Below are positions 46,785 to 55,238 of a DNA stretch of 64,000 nt, one piece after another. The position numbers and the translations under genes were made by a program. How positions within the stretch are numbered: position 1 is the stretch's first letter; the number at the start of each line of letters is the position of its first letter. The notes beneath the pieces were generated by a model, which was not told where the DNA came from, did not search any database, and was given only the letters and a program-made list of their open reading frames with translations. The DNA comes from Lihuaxuella thermophila (lineage in GTDB: Bacteria > Bacillota > Bacilli > Thermoactinomycetales > Thermoactinomycetaceae). The stretch covers positions 124,001-188,000 of the forward strand of contig NZ_FOCQ01000003.1 of NCBI RefSeq assembly GCF_900110165.1, written 5' to 3'.

Positions 46785-47464
46785 TCACCATTTGCTTCTG
46801 GTCCCAGCTGCTCTAAAATCCGCCGACGTACCCTGCGGCTTAATATTTTCCGTTCCAATGCCCCCCACACGCTCGAAGTTCCGTAATAGAGGGCGGTCGC
46901 CACCGGGGCTGTCCACAAAATGAGGAGGGAGATCCCGGTGATCAGGACAAAGCTGAACTTGACCGAACCCGTTTGCATAAACTCCCCGGGAATCAACGTC
47001 ACCATGGTGGTTAACCCGCTGGTCAAGGCAACGGCGACAGGTATCATCGCCGAGGGATCCGGAACGCCGATGCTGCTTACCCAGGGCACCAGGATGGAAT
47101 GTGCTGCCGGCCCGAGCTGGGAAAAGATCGTATATACAGTGATGAGAATCGGTGACTGGATGATCGCATTCATGAACAAGGCCAGAGGATTAAATTTTTG
47201 CTGCCGCATCAATTTGGCCATTTCCTCTGCCAAAGCTTCTGCCGTTCCCGTCCATGATTTCTGCAATTCGGCTGCCTTCCGGGAAAAGATAAATTGACTG
47301 GCAGCGAGGTCGGACTGTCGGACAGAAACGGGAATCAGGCAGATTCTCACCAGAACCGTAAACAAGATGACGGCAAGGCCCCAATCGCCAACCCAATGCT
47401 CGAGGCCCGCAAAAACTGGCTGGACAAAGTGAATAAGCTTCTGAATCAACGGCAAATTCGTCAA
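46772..47464 (-). CDS. yidC2: YidC/Oxa1-family membrane insertase paralogue (YidC2-like)
   Basis: A 230-residue insertase that places proteins into the membrane. It has about five hydrophobic helices. The conserved hydrophilic-groove Arg is present in the first core helix (VLVRICLIPV), then the coiled cytoplasmic loop (about 50-90), NPLALFMNAIIQSPILI, and a basic tail RRVRRR. Unlike SpoIIIJ/YidC1 it has no lipoprotein signal. The TTG start at 47464 has AAGGAGG eight bases upstream. That SD is buried in a stem with the end of the preceding small ORF, the arrangement of B. subtilis mifM-yidC2. Confidence 0.82.
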   Translation of the reverse strand: MTNLPLIQKLIHFVQPVFAGLEHWVGDWGLAVILFTVLVRICLIPVSVRQSDLAASQFIFSRKAAELQKSWTGTAEALAEEMAKLMRQQKFNPLALFMNAIIQSPILITVYTIFSQLGPAAHSILVPWVSSIGVPDPSAMIPVAVALTSGLTTMVTLIPGEFMQTGSVKFSFVLITGISLLILWTAPVATALYYGTSSVWGALERKILSRRVRRRILEQLGPEANGEASP

Positions 47465-47467
47465 TCT

Positions 47468-47514
47468 TCCTTCCTCCTTGTTTCTGTTTTTTTATGCCCA
47501 ACAAGAAGGGAGGA
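47468..47514 (-). promoter_or_regulatory. stem-loop sequestering the yidC2 ribosome binding site
   Basis: 47514-47500 (the last codons of the arrest-peptide ORF) pairs with 47482-47468. The 15-position helix has one G-U pair and one C-A mismatch; the loop is 17 bases and contains the upstream ORF's stop codon. The right arm contains AAGGAGG, the SD of the YidC gene, so translation should be off unless a ribosome holds the left arm open. Confidence 0.7.
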
Positions 47515-47746
47515 TGTGGCCGCTTTCATCATCCTCGTTCCCCATGCGGAGACGCGTTTTCGAAAGCATTGGGATTCGCGGGTGTCCTGTCCGGGAAACC
47601 CGTGAGAATCTGTTTGCCTGAAAAAGATCTGTCGCAGGTTGCAAGCAGTGAGAGGATCTTATCAAGGTATAAACTACAAATACTGTCGCACATGTGGCGA
47701 TAAAAAGAACCAACCACTCCAGCGACGTCCACCAATCCAATTCCAA
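47492..47746 (-). CDS. mifM: MifM-like translation-arrest leader peptide
   Basis: About 84 residues (start TTG 47746; GTG 47755 possible; SD GAGGTGAGAGG). It has one transmembrane segment near the N-terminus (WLVLFIATCATVFVVYTLI). The C-terminal end has RI, eight residues, RM, then NEDDESGH. The MifM arrest region of B. subtilis has the same RI-x8-RM spacing and an acidic cluster (DEED) followed by AGSH. In MifM the ribosome stalls there when membrane insertion is poor and opens the yidC2 SD. The final codons (ILPSC) form the left arm of the stem hiding the YidC SD here. Little else in the protein is conserved. Confidence 0.7.
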   Translation of the reverse strand: MELDWWTSLEWLVLFIATCATVFVVYTLIRSSHCLQPATDLFQANRFSRVSRTGHPRIPMLSKTRLRMGNEDDESGHILPSCWA

Positions 47747-47884
47747 TCCTCTCACCTCGCTTTCAACTTTAGAGTTATCTTACCATATGCCTCGCACCAC
47801 AAGAAACAACAAAACTTCCTCATGTTGCTTAAAAGCGTGCTTAGATCGCCCGGATGAGCAAACTCCCTTGATATGTAACTGTTT

Positions 47885-47930
47885 CGTCACCTGTCCGCTT
47901 CTTACCCCCGAGCGGACTTCTCAGGTGACG
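47885..47930. ncRNA. long two-part hairpin in the mifM-yidC2 leader
   Basis: CGTCACCTG (47885-47893) pairs with 47922-47930, and inside it TCCGCT (47894-47899) with 47911-47916; a four-base bulge sits on one side. It lies in the roughly 240-base leader between the promoter near 48000 and the MifM-like ORF. No known riboswitch class is recognised. Confidence 0.4.
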
Positions 47931-47996
47931 CCGAATCTAGTGAAGGACAGATCCACGAAAAAAACATGTCTCTTTTTTATATCGATCTTATATTCG

Positions 47997-48025
47997 ATTA
48001 TTTTAATAATTATCTTTATATTCAA
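47997..48025 (-). promoter_or_regulatory. promoter of the mifM-yidC2 unit
   Basis: TTGAAT (48025-48020), 17 bases and AATAAT (48002-47997) on the minus strand in AT-rich DNA. Confidence 0.45.
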
Positions 48026-48106
48026 TATATAACACTGAAGGAGGGATTTTACGTTTTTTTGCGAATAAATTTCATTTAAAATATAGATTATATTGGGAAA
48101 ATAAAA

Positions 48107-48352
48107 ATGATTTATTTTTTATCTGCAACCACAGAAAGTCCTGCCGATTACCCGTACGCTCGTTCCTGTTCCCTCATTCTGATACTCATTGAAAACAAGT
48201 GGTATTACCCGGTGGCCAGAGGTGAGTTTTCCACTGAAACCGGACATACACTGCTCAAGTCGACTGAGGAATCCGCACTGCTCATCGAATTGGTTGATCT
48301 TGCCATATCCAAAAGAGAATACCAGGCAACACCACCATCACCCCACGATTAA
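48107..48352 (+). CDS. possible small protein, unknown
   Basis: An 81-residue frame (MIYFLSATTESPAD...) with a GEFSTETGHTLLKSTEESALLIELVDLA segment whose composition looks protein-like. No clear SD (GGGAAAA only) and no family recognised. It could be spurious. The surrounding non-coding stretch up to 48568 shows no other gene. Confidence 0.3.
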   Translation: MIYFLSATTESPADYPYARSCSLILILIENKWYYPVARGEFSTETGHTLLKSTEESALLIELVDLAISKREYQATPPSPHD

Positions 48353-48568
48353 CAACGCGGGCTTTCAGACGGCATTTCGTAAGCGCTTTCATATCTTAGC
48401 GCCACGTCCATCCCCGGTTTCACAGGTGACTCCGCTCATGTACCTGGAATCTGCGGGTGTCCGAGGGAGCAATGAATGTTGAGAAGTTTTGAACCGGTCC
48501 ATGATCCAGGGGATTCCGGAAGATTCATGTTAAACGGAAATATCATTGTGCATGTAGGAGGTTGGAAG

Positions 48569-50221
48569 ATGATCCGAACCAGAAACAGCATTATTTTCAT
48601 TGTAACGATCACCTGTTTGTTTTTGACTGCTTGCAACCAAATTAGCCTGGAAAATTTGTTCGGCAACCTGTCCGGTAAACCACAGGCGCCGCAAGTGCTT
48701 CGGTTAACGGCGGATGCCGATCCCCCGGATCTTGACAGTACCACTACCCTGGACGGAAATTCCTTCAATGTGCTGAATAACGTGATGGAAGGATTGACCA
48801 GACTGGACGGGAACAATCACCCCCAACCCGCGATGGCGCTGGGGTATCCTGACATAAGCAAGGACCAAAAAATCTATACCTTCCGGATTCGCAACGCCGT
48901 TTGGAGCGATGGGCAACCAGTCAAGGCTCAGGATTTTGAATACGCCTGGAAGCGGGTTCTCAATCCTGCCACTCAATCAAAGTCGGCCATAAAACTCTAC
49001 CCCATCCTGAATGCGGAAGAGTATCATACGGGCCGGGCGCGGGCGGAGGACGTTGGCGTCAAAGCCTTGGATGACCGTACGCTGCAAGTGACGTTAAAAC
49101 ATCCGATCCCCTATTTTCTGAATTTGACCGCTTCCGCCACTTATTTGCCACAACGAAAAGACATCGTGGAAAAGTTTGGAGAGAACTACGCAAAATCTCC
49201 TGACAAAATGGTTTATAACGGACCGTTCGTTTTATCTGATTGGAAACACGAACAAAGTTATCGATATAAAAAGAATGGGAATTATTGGGACAAAAGCCGC
49301 GTGTCATTAGATCAAGTGGATGTGAAGATTGTAAAGGATTATACCACCGCCGTGGGATTATACCTTTCCAATCAACTGGATGTCGCACCGTTAAACTCCC
49401 GGATTTATGAAGCCTTTAAAAATAACAAGGATCGCGTCACCATCATGCGCGGAGCCGTTATGTTCATGATGTTCAATACCCAAAACAAATTTTTTTCCAA
49501 TCCAAAAATTCGCAAGGCCTTTCAATTGTCCATCGACCGGCAACAGTTAGTGCATGAAGTTTTGAATAATGGCTCGCTCCCGGCAGGAGGTATGGTGCCG
49601 CCGACAATCACTGCTTATAACGGCCGGCCGTTTAGAAATCAGACGAAGGATTATCTGGCGTTTGACCCGGTCAAGGCCAGGCAGTTATTGAGAGAGGGTT
49701 TGAAAGAAGTGCACCTCAACCAGGTTCCGGAGCGGTTGATCTTAAACGTGAACGATGATGAGCGGAAACGGATTGCTCTTTTTTTGAAGAAGCAATTTGA
49801 AGAGAATTTGGGCGTGCGGGTCTTGATCAACCCTCTGCAATTGAGGCAAAAAATCGGAATGGAAAAAAACGGACAATTCCAGTTTACTCTATTACGCTAT
49901 ATCGGCGACTACAATGATCCGATGGCATTTCTGGAAATCGCAACCAGCAAAAGCAAGGTCAATTTTGGACGCTGGCACAACCGGACGTTTGATCTGTTCA
50001 TTTTGAAATCGAAGAGCAATCGCATCTACAAAGAGCGGAATCAGGATTTGATTAAAGCGGAAGAGATTATAATCAGTGATGCCGGAGCCGTTCCTTTGTA
50101 TTACGAGGCTCAATCCTATTTACAAAAGCCGTACGTGAAAAAACTGTACAGGCATCCCATCGATGCGGAGTATTCTCTGAAATGGGTATCGATCGAGGGA
50201 AAACAAAGTCAAAGCAAGTGA
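48569..50221 (+). CDS. oligopeptide-binding lipoprotein (OppA/DppE family), orphan
   Basis: A 550-residue SBP_bac_5 protein, lipobox LTAC (Cys 21). It shows LRLTADADPPDLDSTTTLDG, NNVMEGLTRLDGNNHPQPAMA, the family segment FRIRNAVWSDGQPVKAQDFEYAWKR in pieces, GPFVLSDWKH, and IRKAFQLSIDR. It binds peptides outside the membrane. No permease or ATPase genes adjoin, so it must share a transporter encoded elsewhere or act as a sensor. ATG 48569 has TAGGAGG seven bases upstream; the longer upstream frame lacks an SD. It ends in a 17-bp terminator. Confidence 0.88.
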   Translation: MIRTRNSIIFIVTITCLFLTACNQISLENLFGNLSGKPQAPQVLRLTADADPPDLDSTTTLDGNSFNVLNNVMEGLTRLDGNNHPQPAMALGYPDISKDQKIYTFRIRNAVWSDGQPVKAQDFEYAWKRVLNPATQSKSAIKLYPILNAEEYHTGRARAEDVGVKALDDRTLQVTLKHPIPYFLNLTASATYLPQRKDIVEKFGENYAKSPDKMVYNGPFVLSDWKHEQSYRYKKNGNYWDKSRVSLDQVDVKIVKDYTTAVGLYLSNQLDVAPLNSRIYEAFKNNKDRVTIMRGAVMFMMFNTQNKFFSNPKIRKAFQLSIDRQQLVHEVLNNGSLPAGGMVPPTITAYNGRPFRNQTKDYLAFDPVKARQLLREGLKEVHLNQVPERLILNVNDDERKRIALFLKKQFEENLGVRVLINPLQLRQKIGMEKNGQFQFTLLRYIGDYNDPMAFLEIATSKSKVNFGRWHNRTFDLFILKSKSNRIYKERNQDLIKAEEIIISDAGAVPLYYEAQSYLQKPYVKKLYRHPIDAEYSLKWVSIEGKQSQSK

Positions 50222-50281
50222 GGCAGTGTTTGTTTCCGACTCGTGAAGCGGACAAAACCCATTCCTCCCGCGATGCCTTGC

Positions 50282-50321
50282 ATAACGAAACAACCGGGGA
50301 AACGCCCGGTTGTTTCGTTAT
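50282..50321. terminator. 17-bp terminator
   Basis: 50282-50298 pairs perfectly with 50305-50321 around a 6-base loop (GGTTGTTTCGTTAT arm). It closes the oligopeptide-binding gene. The region 50322-50543 beyond it shows no supported gene. Confidence 0.85.
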
Positions 50322-50543
50322 CTGCCAAGAAATCCGTCGGTATTTTTCATTGAATCTGCTCGAAACTCAATTGGCAGGACTGCTTCGTTTCACCGAATCT
50401 GCAACGTGTCCTCCACGAAAGCCCGCTTTTATCTATAAAGACCGGTCAGCTCTCTATTTTGAGGTCAGCTTCAATGAAATGTGCTGGGAAGTCGGGGTGG
50501 AATCAGGATATATTCCTGTCTGTCTTTGTTTTTCCTTTCTTTT

Positions 50544-51305
50544 TCAGACCGCTTCTTTTTTGGAGAGTTCCTCACGGACGACGGCTTCAATCCAACGGGA
50601 AATGAGCGGACTGGGCAAATAAGTTTTACCCGTGTATACATAGTCAAGCCCTTCCATCTTGGATGGAATCACCTTTCGGGTGAAATACCCTTCGCTCAGA
50701 AAGAGAGGCAGCACGAGTACGCGATATTCTTTGCTCCATTTGCTGAGCTGCTGGTGCAGGTTATCCGGGTGCATGGTAGCCAGCGCTGCCCCAGCAAAGC
50801 CCACTTCTGTGCGGATCTGCTCTGCCAGGCTGGCCATCCCTTTCTCCCAGATTTGTTTGAATCCTTCCACATCACTGCCGTGCCCCACCAGGAGGACCAC
50901 CTCTTCCTCCGGCTTGACGCTCATCTCTTTGGCCCTTTCGAGCAGAATATCACGGATCAACGGATGGTCATCCATGGCGGGACACATCCGGATTCTTGCT
51001 TTTATTTGAAGCGGTTCTTCATCCACCTCAATGGCGGGATGTTTGTTGACTCCCAGCAGATAGCCGATTTCTTCGATATGCGTGCTGCCCGAGGAGACGA
51101 ACAGAGGAACCGCGATGATTTCCGTTACCCCTTGACTCTCCAGTGCGTCAATTCCATCCTGGATGGAGCGTCCTTCGACCATTTCCAAAAAACTGGTCAT
51201 GACAGGCATATCCAGTTGAACCTGGCTCACAGCCCGATCCACAAGCTCTACCCAGTCTTTTTTGCTGGAACCATGGGCAATCACCAGTACTCCGCGCTGT
51301 TTCAT
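50544..51305 (-). CDS. CbiX/SirB-type sirohydrochlorin chelatase-like protein
   Basis: 253 residues made of two CbiX half-domains. Each has an HG(S) motif: VLVIAHGSSKKDWVE (about 7-21) and VVLLVGHGSDVEGF (about 138-151), and the LFVSSGSTH and LFLSEGYF loops. Family members insert Co or Fe into sirohydrochlorin. No sirohaem or cobalamin gene adjoins, so the pathway is unsure. ATG 51305 is preferred (GGGG eight bases upstream); GTG 51314 is possible. Confidence 0.85.
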   Translation of the reverse strand: MKQRGVLVIAHGSSKKDWVELVDRAVSQVQLDMPVMTSFLEMVEGRSIQDGIDALESQGVTEIIAVPLFVSSGSTHIEEIGYLLGVNKHPAIEVDEEPLQIKARIRMCPAMDDHPLIRDILLERAKEMSVKPEEEVVLLVGHGSDVEGFKQIWEKGMASLAEQIRTEVGFAGAALATMHPDNLHQQLSKWSKEYRVLVLPLFLSEGYFTRKVIPSKMEGLDYVYTGKTYLPSPLISRWIEAVVREELSKKEAV

Positions 51306-51364
51306 ACCTTTCACCCCTCATGTAGCCCTTTGATGATTTTAACACAAGCGCATCGTTTCCGCGT

Positions 51365-51670
51365 TTAACTTCTTTTCAAACGCTGATAGGTCTGCCAGCA
51401 GATAAAAGCAAAGAAAAAGCTGATAATCCCGCTCAACAGGCTGGTTGGAAAGATGAACATATTCAGGAGCCCGTCGGCAACCAACAGTACAGTTAGGAGA
51501 AGGTAAATTTTTCTCGAAAACGGCCTGCCGCGAAGCTCATACAGAGTGACGAAAAAATACAGGGCAATCAGGAGAAAGTGAACAGCCAACACGGGCGAAT
51601 TTTCGATGAAAAGATTGTAAACGCCAAAGCCGAAAAACAGGACAACGATGAGAATATGAAATAACTGCAA
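51365..51670 (-). CDS. small four-helix membrane protein, unknown
   Basis: 101 residues, with hydrophobic helices at about 4-21, 27-45, 56-71 and 78-95. No family recognised. The TTG start at 51670 has GGAGG seven bases upstream. It sits 79 bases after gatB behind a terminator-like stem, and 59 bases before the CbiX-like gene, with which it may be co-transcribed. Confidence 0.6.
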   Translation of the reverse strand: MQLFHILIVVLFFGFGVYNLFIENSPVLAVHFLLIALYFFVTLYELRGRPFSRKIYLLLTVLLVADGLLNMFIFPTSLLSGIISFFFAFICWQTYQRLKRS

Positions 51671-51704
51671 CGGCCAGCCTCCTCCAGTGGTTCTTTTCTG
51701 CTAA

Positions 51705-51733
51705 AAAGGAGCCCGCCCCCAAGGGACGAGCCG
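51705..51733 (-). terminator. terminator of gatCAB
   Basis: A G/C-rich stem with G-U pairs (GGCTCGTCCC with GGGGCGGGCT) followed by CCTTTTT on the minus strand, just past gatB. Confidence 0.6.
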
Positions 51734-51749
51734 TTTTGCTTACATCTTG

Positions 51750-53183
51750 CTATTTGCCAATATGCTCGCGGATCAGCTTGTTCACAAGTTGTGGATTGGC
51801 TTTTCCTTTGGTTGCTTTCATCACTTGTCCGACTAAAAAGCCGAGTGCCCGGTCTTTTCCGTTCTTAAAGTCTTCGACCGACTGCGGGTTGGCGGCCACC
51901 ACTTTGGCCACTTCTTCTTTTAACTGCCCTTCATCGCTGATTTGCACCAGGCCCTGTTCTTCCACAATCTTACCCGGCTCTTTTCCGCTGTCCAGCATCT
52001 CTTTGAACACTTGTTTGGCGATTTTGCTGCTGATGGTCCCTTTTTGGATCAGTTGGATCAACTCGGCCAGATGCCGGGGTGTGACCTTGATTTCTTCGAT
52101 CTCTTTTCCTTCCGCATTGAGGTAGCCCAACAAGTCGCTGGTAATCCAGTTGGAGGCGAGCTTGGGATCAGCCTCCCGGGCCACGGTTTGATCGAAGAAA
52201 TCGGCAATGCTTCTGGAAGAGATGAGAATGCCGGCATCATAATCGGACAAGCCGTACTCGCGCGTATATCTTTCCTTGCGCGCATCGGGCAGTTCCGGAA
52301 TGGAGGCGCGGATCTCCTCTTTCCATGCCTCGTCAATATGGAGACGAACCAGATCAGGCTCCGGGAAATAGCGATAATCGTGAGCTTCTTCTTTGGTACG
52401 CATCAATTTGGTGCGGTTTTCGTCTTCCAGCCAGCGCAAGGTTTGCTGCACAATTTCTTCCCCGCGATCGAGAAGCTCCGCCTGGCGTTGTTGTTCATAC
52501 TCCAACGCTTTTTCTACGTTGCGGAAGGAGTTGAGGTTCTTTAGCTCCGTTTTGGTTCCCAAAGTGGTGGAACCCGCCGGACGCAGACTGATGTTGGCAT
52601 CGCAGCGCAAGGACCCTTCTTCCATCTTCACATCGGAAACACCGGTGTATTGGATGATGGTCTTCAGCTTTTCCAAATAGGCTTTTGCTTCTGCAGGGGA
52701 ACGTAAATCCGGCTCTGAAACGATTTCGATGAGCGGAACTCCGACACGGTTATAGTCGACCAGCGAAGCTTTTCCGCCTTCAATATGATTCAGTTTCCCG
52801 GCATCTTCTTCCAAATGGACACGTGTGATGCCGATCCGCTTTTTCTTACCGTCCACTTCAATTTCAATCCATCCGTTTTGACCGATGGGTTGATCATATT
52901 GCGAGATTTGATAGGCTTTGGGTAAATCAGGGTAAAAATAGTTTTTCCTGTCAAATTTGCTGTATTCAGCGATCTCACAATTCAAAGCCATTGCCGCTTT
53001 CATGGCATAGTTGACCGCTTCGCGGTTGAGGACTGGCAGAACTCCCGGATGGCCAAGGCAGACCGGACAGGTATGGGTGTTGGGAGGAGCGCCGAACGCT
53101 GTGGAACAACCGCAGAAGATCTTGCTTTTGGTGGATAACTCGACGTGAACTTCTAATCCGATCACTGTTTCGTACTTACTCAT
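51750..53183 (-). CDS. gatB: aspartyl/glutamyl-tRNA amidotransferase subunit B
   Basis: 477 residues. Phosphorylates the misacylated Glu on tRNA-Gln (and Asp on tRNA-Asn) and binds the tRNA. It starts [14 protein letters not shown]; zinc Cys pairs are in CGCS and [25 protein letters not shown] and the C-terminal YqeY-like tail ([17 protein letters not shown]) are present. ATG 53183 has GGAGG eight bases upstream and overlaps the gatA stop by eight bases. Confidence 0.95.
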   Translation of the reverse strand: MSKYETVIGLEVHVELSTKSKIFCGCSTAFGAPPNTHTCPVCLGHPGVLPVLNREAVNYAMKAAMALNCEIAEYSKFDRKNYFYPDLPKAYQISQYDQPIGQNGWIEIEVDGKKKRIGITRVHLEEDAGKLNHIEGGKASLVDYNRVGVPLIEIVSEPDLRSPAEAKAYLEKLKTIIQYTGVSDVKMEEGSLRCDANISLRPAGSTTLGTKTELKNLNSFRNVEKALEYEQQRQAELLDRGEEIVQQTLRWLEDENRTKLMRTKEEAHDYRYFPEPDLVRLHIDEAWKEEIRASIPELPDARKERYTREYGLSDYDAGILISSRSIADFFDQTVAREADPKLASNWITSDLLGYLNAEGKEIEEIKVTPRHLAELIQLIQKGTISSKIAKQVFKEMLDSGKEPGKIVEEQGLVQISDEGQLKEEVAKVVAANPQSVEDFKNGKDRALGFLVGQVMKATKGKANPQLVNKLIREHIGK

Positions 53184-54645
53184 CTGCGGAACCTCCCATC
53201 TCCGGAAATGGCAAACGCTCCGTTTCCTGCTCAAAAGCATGAGCGACGCGCAAAATGGTAGCTTCATCAAAAGCCTTACCGATGATTTGCAGCCCGACGG
53301 GCAAACCGTCCGCCAAACCGCAGGGAACGCTGATCGCAGGCAAACCTGCCAGGTTGACCGGAATCGTACAAATGTCGTTGGCATACATGGTAAGGGGATC
53401 GTCCACTTTTTCACCGATCTTGAAGGCGGTCGTCGGCGTCGTCGGCCCGATGACCACATCATAGGCGGCAAAGATGTTTTCAAAGTCCCTGCGGATGAGG
53501 GTGCGCATTTTTTGCGCTTTTAAGTAGTAAGCATCATAGTATCCGGAGCTCAGGGCATAAGTTCCGAGCATAATCCGCCGCTTCACCTCGGCCCCGAAGC
53601 CCTGGCTGCGCGTTTCCAGAAACATGTCAACGAGATTTTCCCCTTCCTTGCGGACACCATAGCGGACACCGTCATAGCGGGCCAGGTTGGAAGAGGCTTC
53701 CGCCGGAGCGATCAGATAATAAGTGGCTACGGCATAATCGGCGTGAGTGAGAGAGACTTCTTCGACAACGGCCCCCATTTGCTCCAGCTTGAGAAGCGCC
53801 TCCTTTACCCGTTCACGCACGCCGGGCTCAATGCCTTCCCCCATCATCTCTTTCGGGACGGCCACGCGCAAGCCCTTCACATCCCCGGTCAGCGCCGACA
53901 GATAATCCGGCACTTCCACACGGGCGGAAGTGGAGTCTTTCGGGTCATGTCCGGCCAGGACCTGCAACACATAAGCCGCATCCTCCACATTTTTGGTGAG
54001 CGGCCCGATTTGATCCAGGGAGGAGGCAAACGCGACCAAACCGTAACGGGAAACACGCCCGTACGTCGGCTTTAACCCGACAACGCCACAAAACGCGGCA
54101 GGCTGGCGGATGGATCCCCCGGTATCCGAACCGAGCGCAAAGTAAACCTCCCCTGCTGCCACCGCCGCGGCCGAACCACCGCTGGAGCCGCCCGGCACAC
54201 GTTCCAGGTCCCACGGATTGTAGGTGAGATGAAAGCCGGAGTTTTCCGTCGAGGAACCCATGGCAAATTCATCCATATTCATTTTCCCGATGGTTACCGC
54301 TTCGGATTCCGCCAGCTTTTCCACCACCGTTGCGTTGTAGATCGGGCGATAATTGGCCAGCAGCCGGCTCGCACAAGTGGTGGTGAGCCCTTCGGTACAA
54401 ATGTTATCTTTGATTCCCGCCGGGAGGGCCGCCAGCAGGCCCCTCCGCTCAGAACCCTGCAGGGTCTGATCCAATTCGTCTGCGCGTTTTCTCGCCCCTT
54501 CGGCATCCACTGTCAAAAAGGCGCGTATTTTTCCGTCTACTTTCTCAATTTGGCTGAGAGATTCTTCTACCAGGTCGCGCGCAGAAAGTTCACGGTTGGC
54601 AAGACGCTTATGTATCTCTGTTAACGATTCACGTAGAAGCGACAT
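53176..54645 (-). CDS. gatA: glutamyl-tRNA(Gln) amidotransferase subunit A
   Basis: A 489-residue amidase-signature enzyme that frees ammonia from glutamine for GatB. Ser-cisSer-Lys triad: Lys in AGIKDNI (about 79), Ser in [15 protein letters not shown] (about 153), and nucleophile Ser in [12 protein letters not shown] (about 178). Full length. ATG 54645 has GGGGG upstream, 11 bases after gatC. Confidence 0.96.
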   Translation of the reverse strand: MSLLRESLTEIHKRLANRELSARDLVEESLSQIEKVDGKIRAFLTVDAEGARKRADELDQTLQGSERRGLLAALPAGIKDNICTEGLTTTCASRLLANYRPIYNATVVEKLAESEAVTIGKMNMDEFAMGSSTENSGFHLTYNPWDLERVPGGSSGGSAAAVAAGEVYFALGSDTGGSIRQPAAFCGVVGLKPTYGRVSRYGLVAFASSLDQIGPLTKNVEDAAYVLQVLAGHDPKDSTSARVEVPDYLSALTGDVKGLRVAVPKEMMGEGIEPGVRERVKEALLKLEQMGAVVEEVSLTHADYAVATYYLIAPAEASSNLARYDGVRYGVRKEGENLVDMFLETRSQGFGAEVKRRIMLGTYALSSGYYDAYYLKAQKMRTLIRRDFENIFAAYDVVIGPTTPTTAFKIGEKVDDPLTMYANDICTIPVNLAGLPAISVPCGLADGLPVGLQIIGKAFDEATILRVAHAFEQETERLPFPEMGGSADE

Positions 54646-54656
54646 GGTACTCCCCC

Positions 54657-54947
54657 TTATTCTTCAAATACAGCTGGTACACGGAACATGCCATCCTGCT
54701 GATCCGGCGCGTTGGATAAAGCTTTTTCCCCGGACACAGAGGGCTTCACTTCATCTTCCCGCATCACGTTGGCCATCGGCAGTACATGGCTCGTCGGCTC
54801 CACCTGGTCCGTATCCAGCTCGTTCAATTTCTCCGCAAATTGAAGGATGTCATTTAATTGGCCGGTAAACTGGTCCGCTTCCTGTTCCGTCAACTTTAAG
54901 CGGGCCAGAAAGGCTACTTTTTGCACTTCTTCTCTCGAGATTGACAT
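54657..54947 (-). CDS. gatC: glutamyl-tRNA(Gln) amidotransferase subunit C
   Basis: A 96-residue belt subunit linking GatA and GatB. Typical sequence: [47 protein letters not shown] 54947 lies eight bases and ATG 54950 five bases from GGAGG; either is usable. First gene of gatCAB. Confidence 0.93.
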   Translation of the reverse strand: MSISREEVQKVAFLARLKLTEQEADQFTGQLNDILQFAEKLNELDTDQVEPTSHVLPMANVMREDEVKPSVSGEKALSNAPDQQDGMFRVPAVFEE

Positions 54948-55165
54948 CATGTTCACCTCCGCTGCAACAGATCCGTCATCATCAATAGCATCAGTTTGCC
55001 CAATCCAGTCTTATCACAGTATAGCACAAAAGAAAGAGATTTCCTGCGGTCGCTGTTGACATTCCTTTGACGACACAAAGATTGGAAGAATAGCCTCTCT
55101 CCGCTCCCGGGCTCCATTTCCTGATCAAGCAGATCCACTCTGCTCTGTTTTCCTTGGATTTAATC

Positions 55166-55193
55166 TTGCAACAATAATTGGAATATTTATAAT
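55166..55193 (+). promoter_or_regulatory. promoter of the second oligopeptide-binding gene
   Basis: TTGCAA (55166-55171), 16 bases and TATAAT (55188-55193), 46 bases before the TTG start. Confidence 0.55.
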
Positions 55194-55238
55194 TGAAATT
55201 GCCATATATTTACTAAAGTAGAGTTAGGAGAGATTTCT

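Noticed and set aside
50182-50622. 146-codon plus-strand frame
   Set aside because: It overlaps the end of the oligopeptide-binding gene, crosses a 17-bp terminator and runs into the CbiX-like gene.
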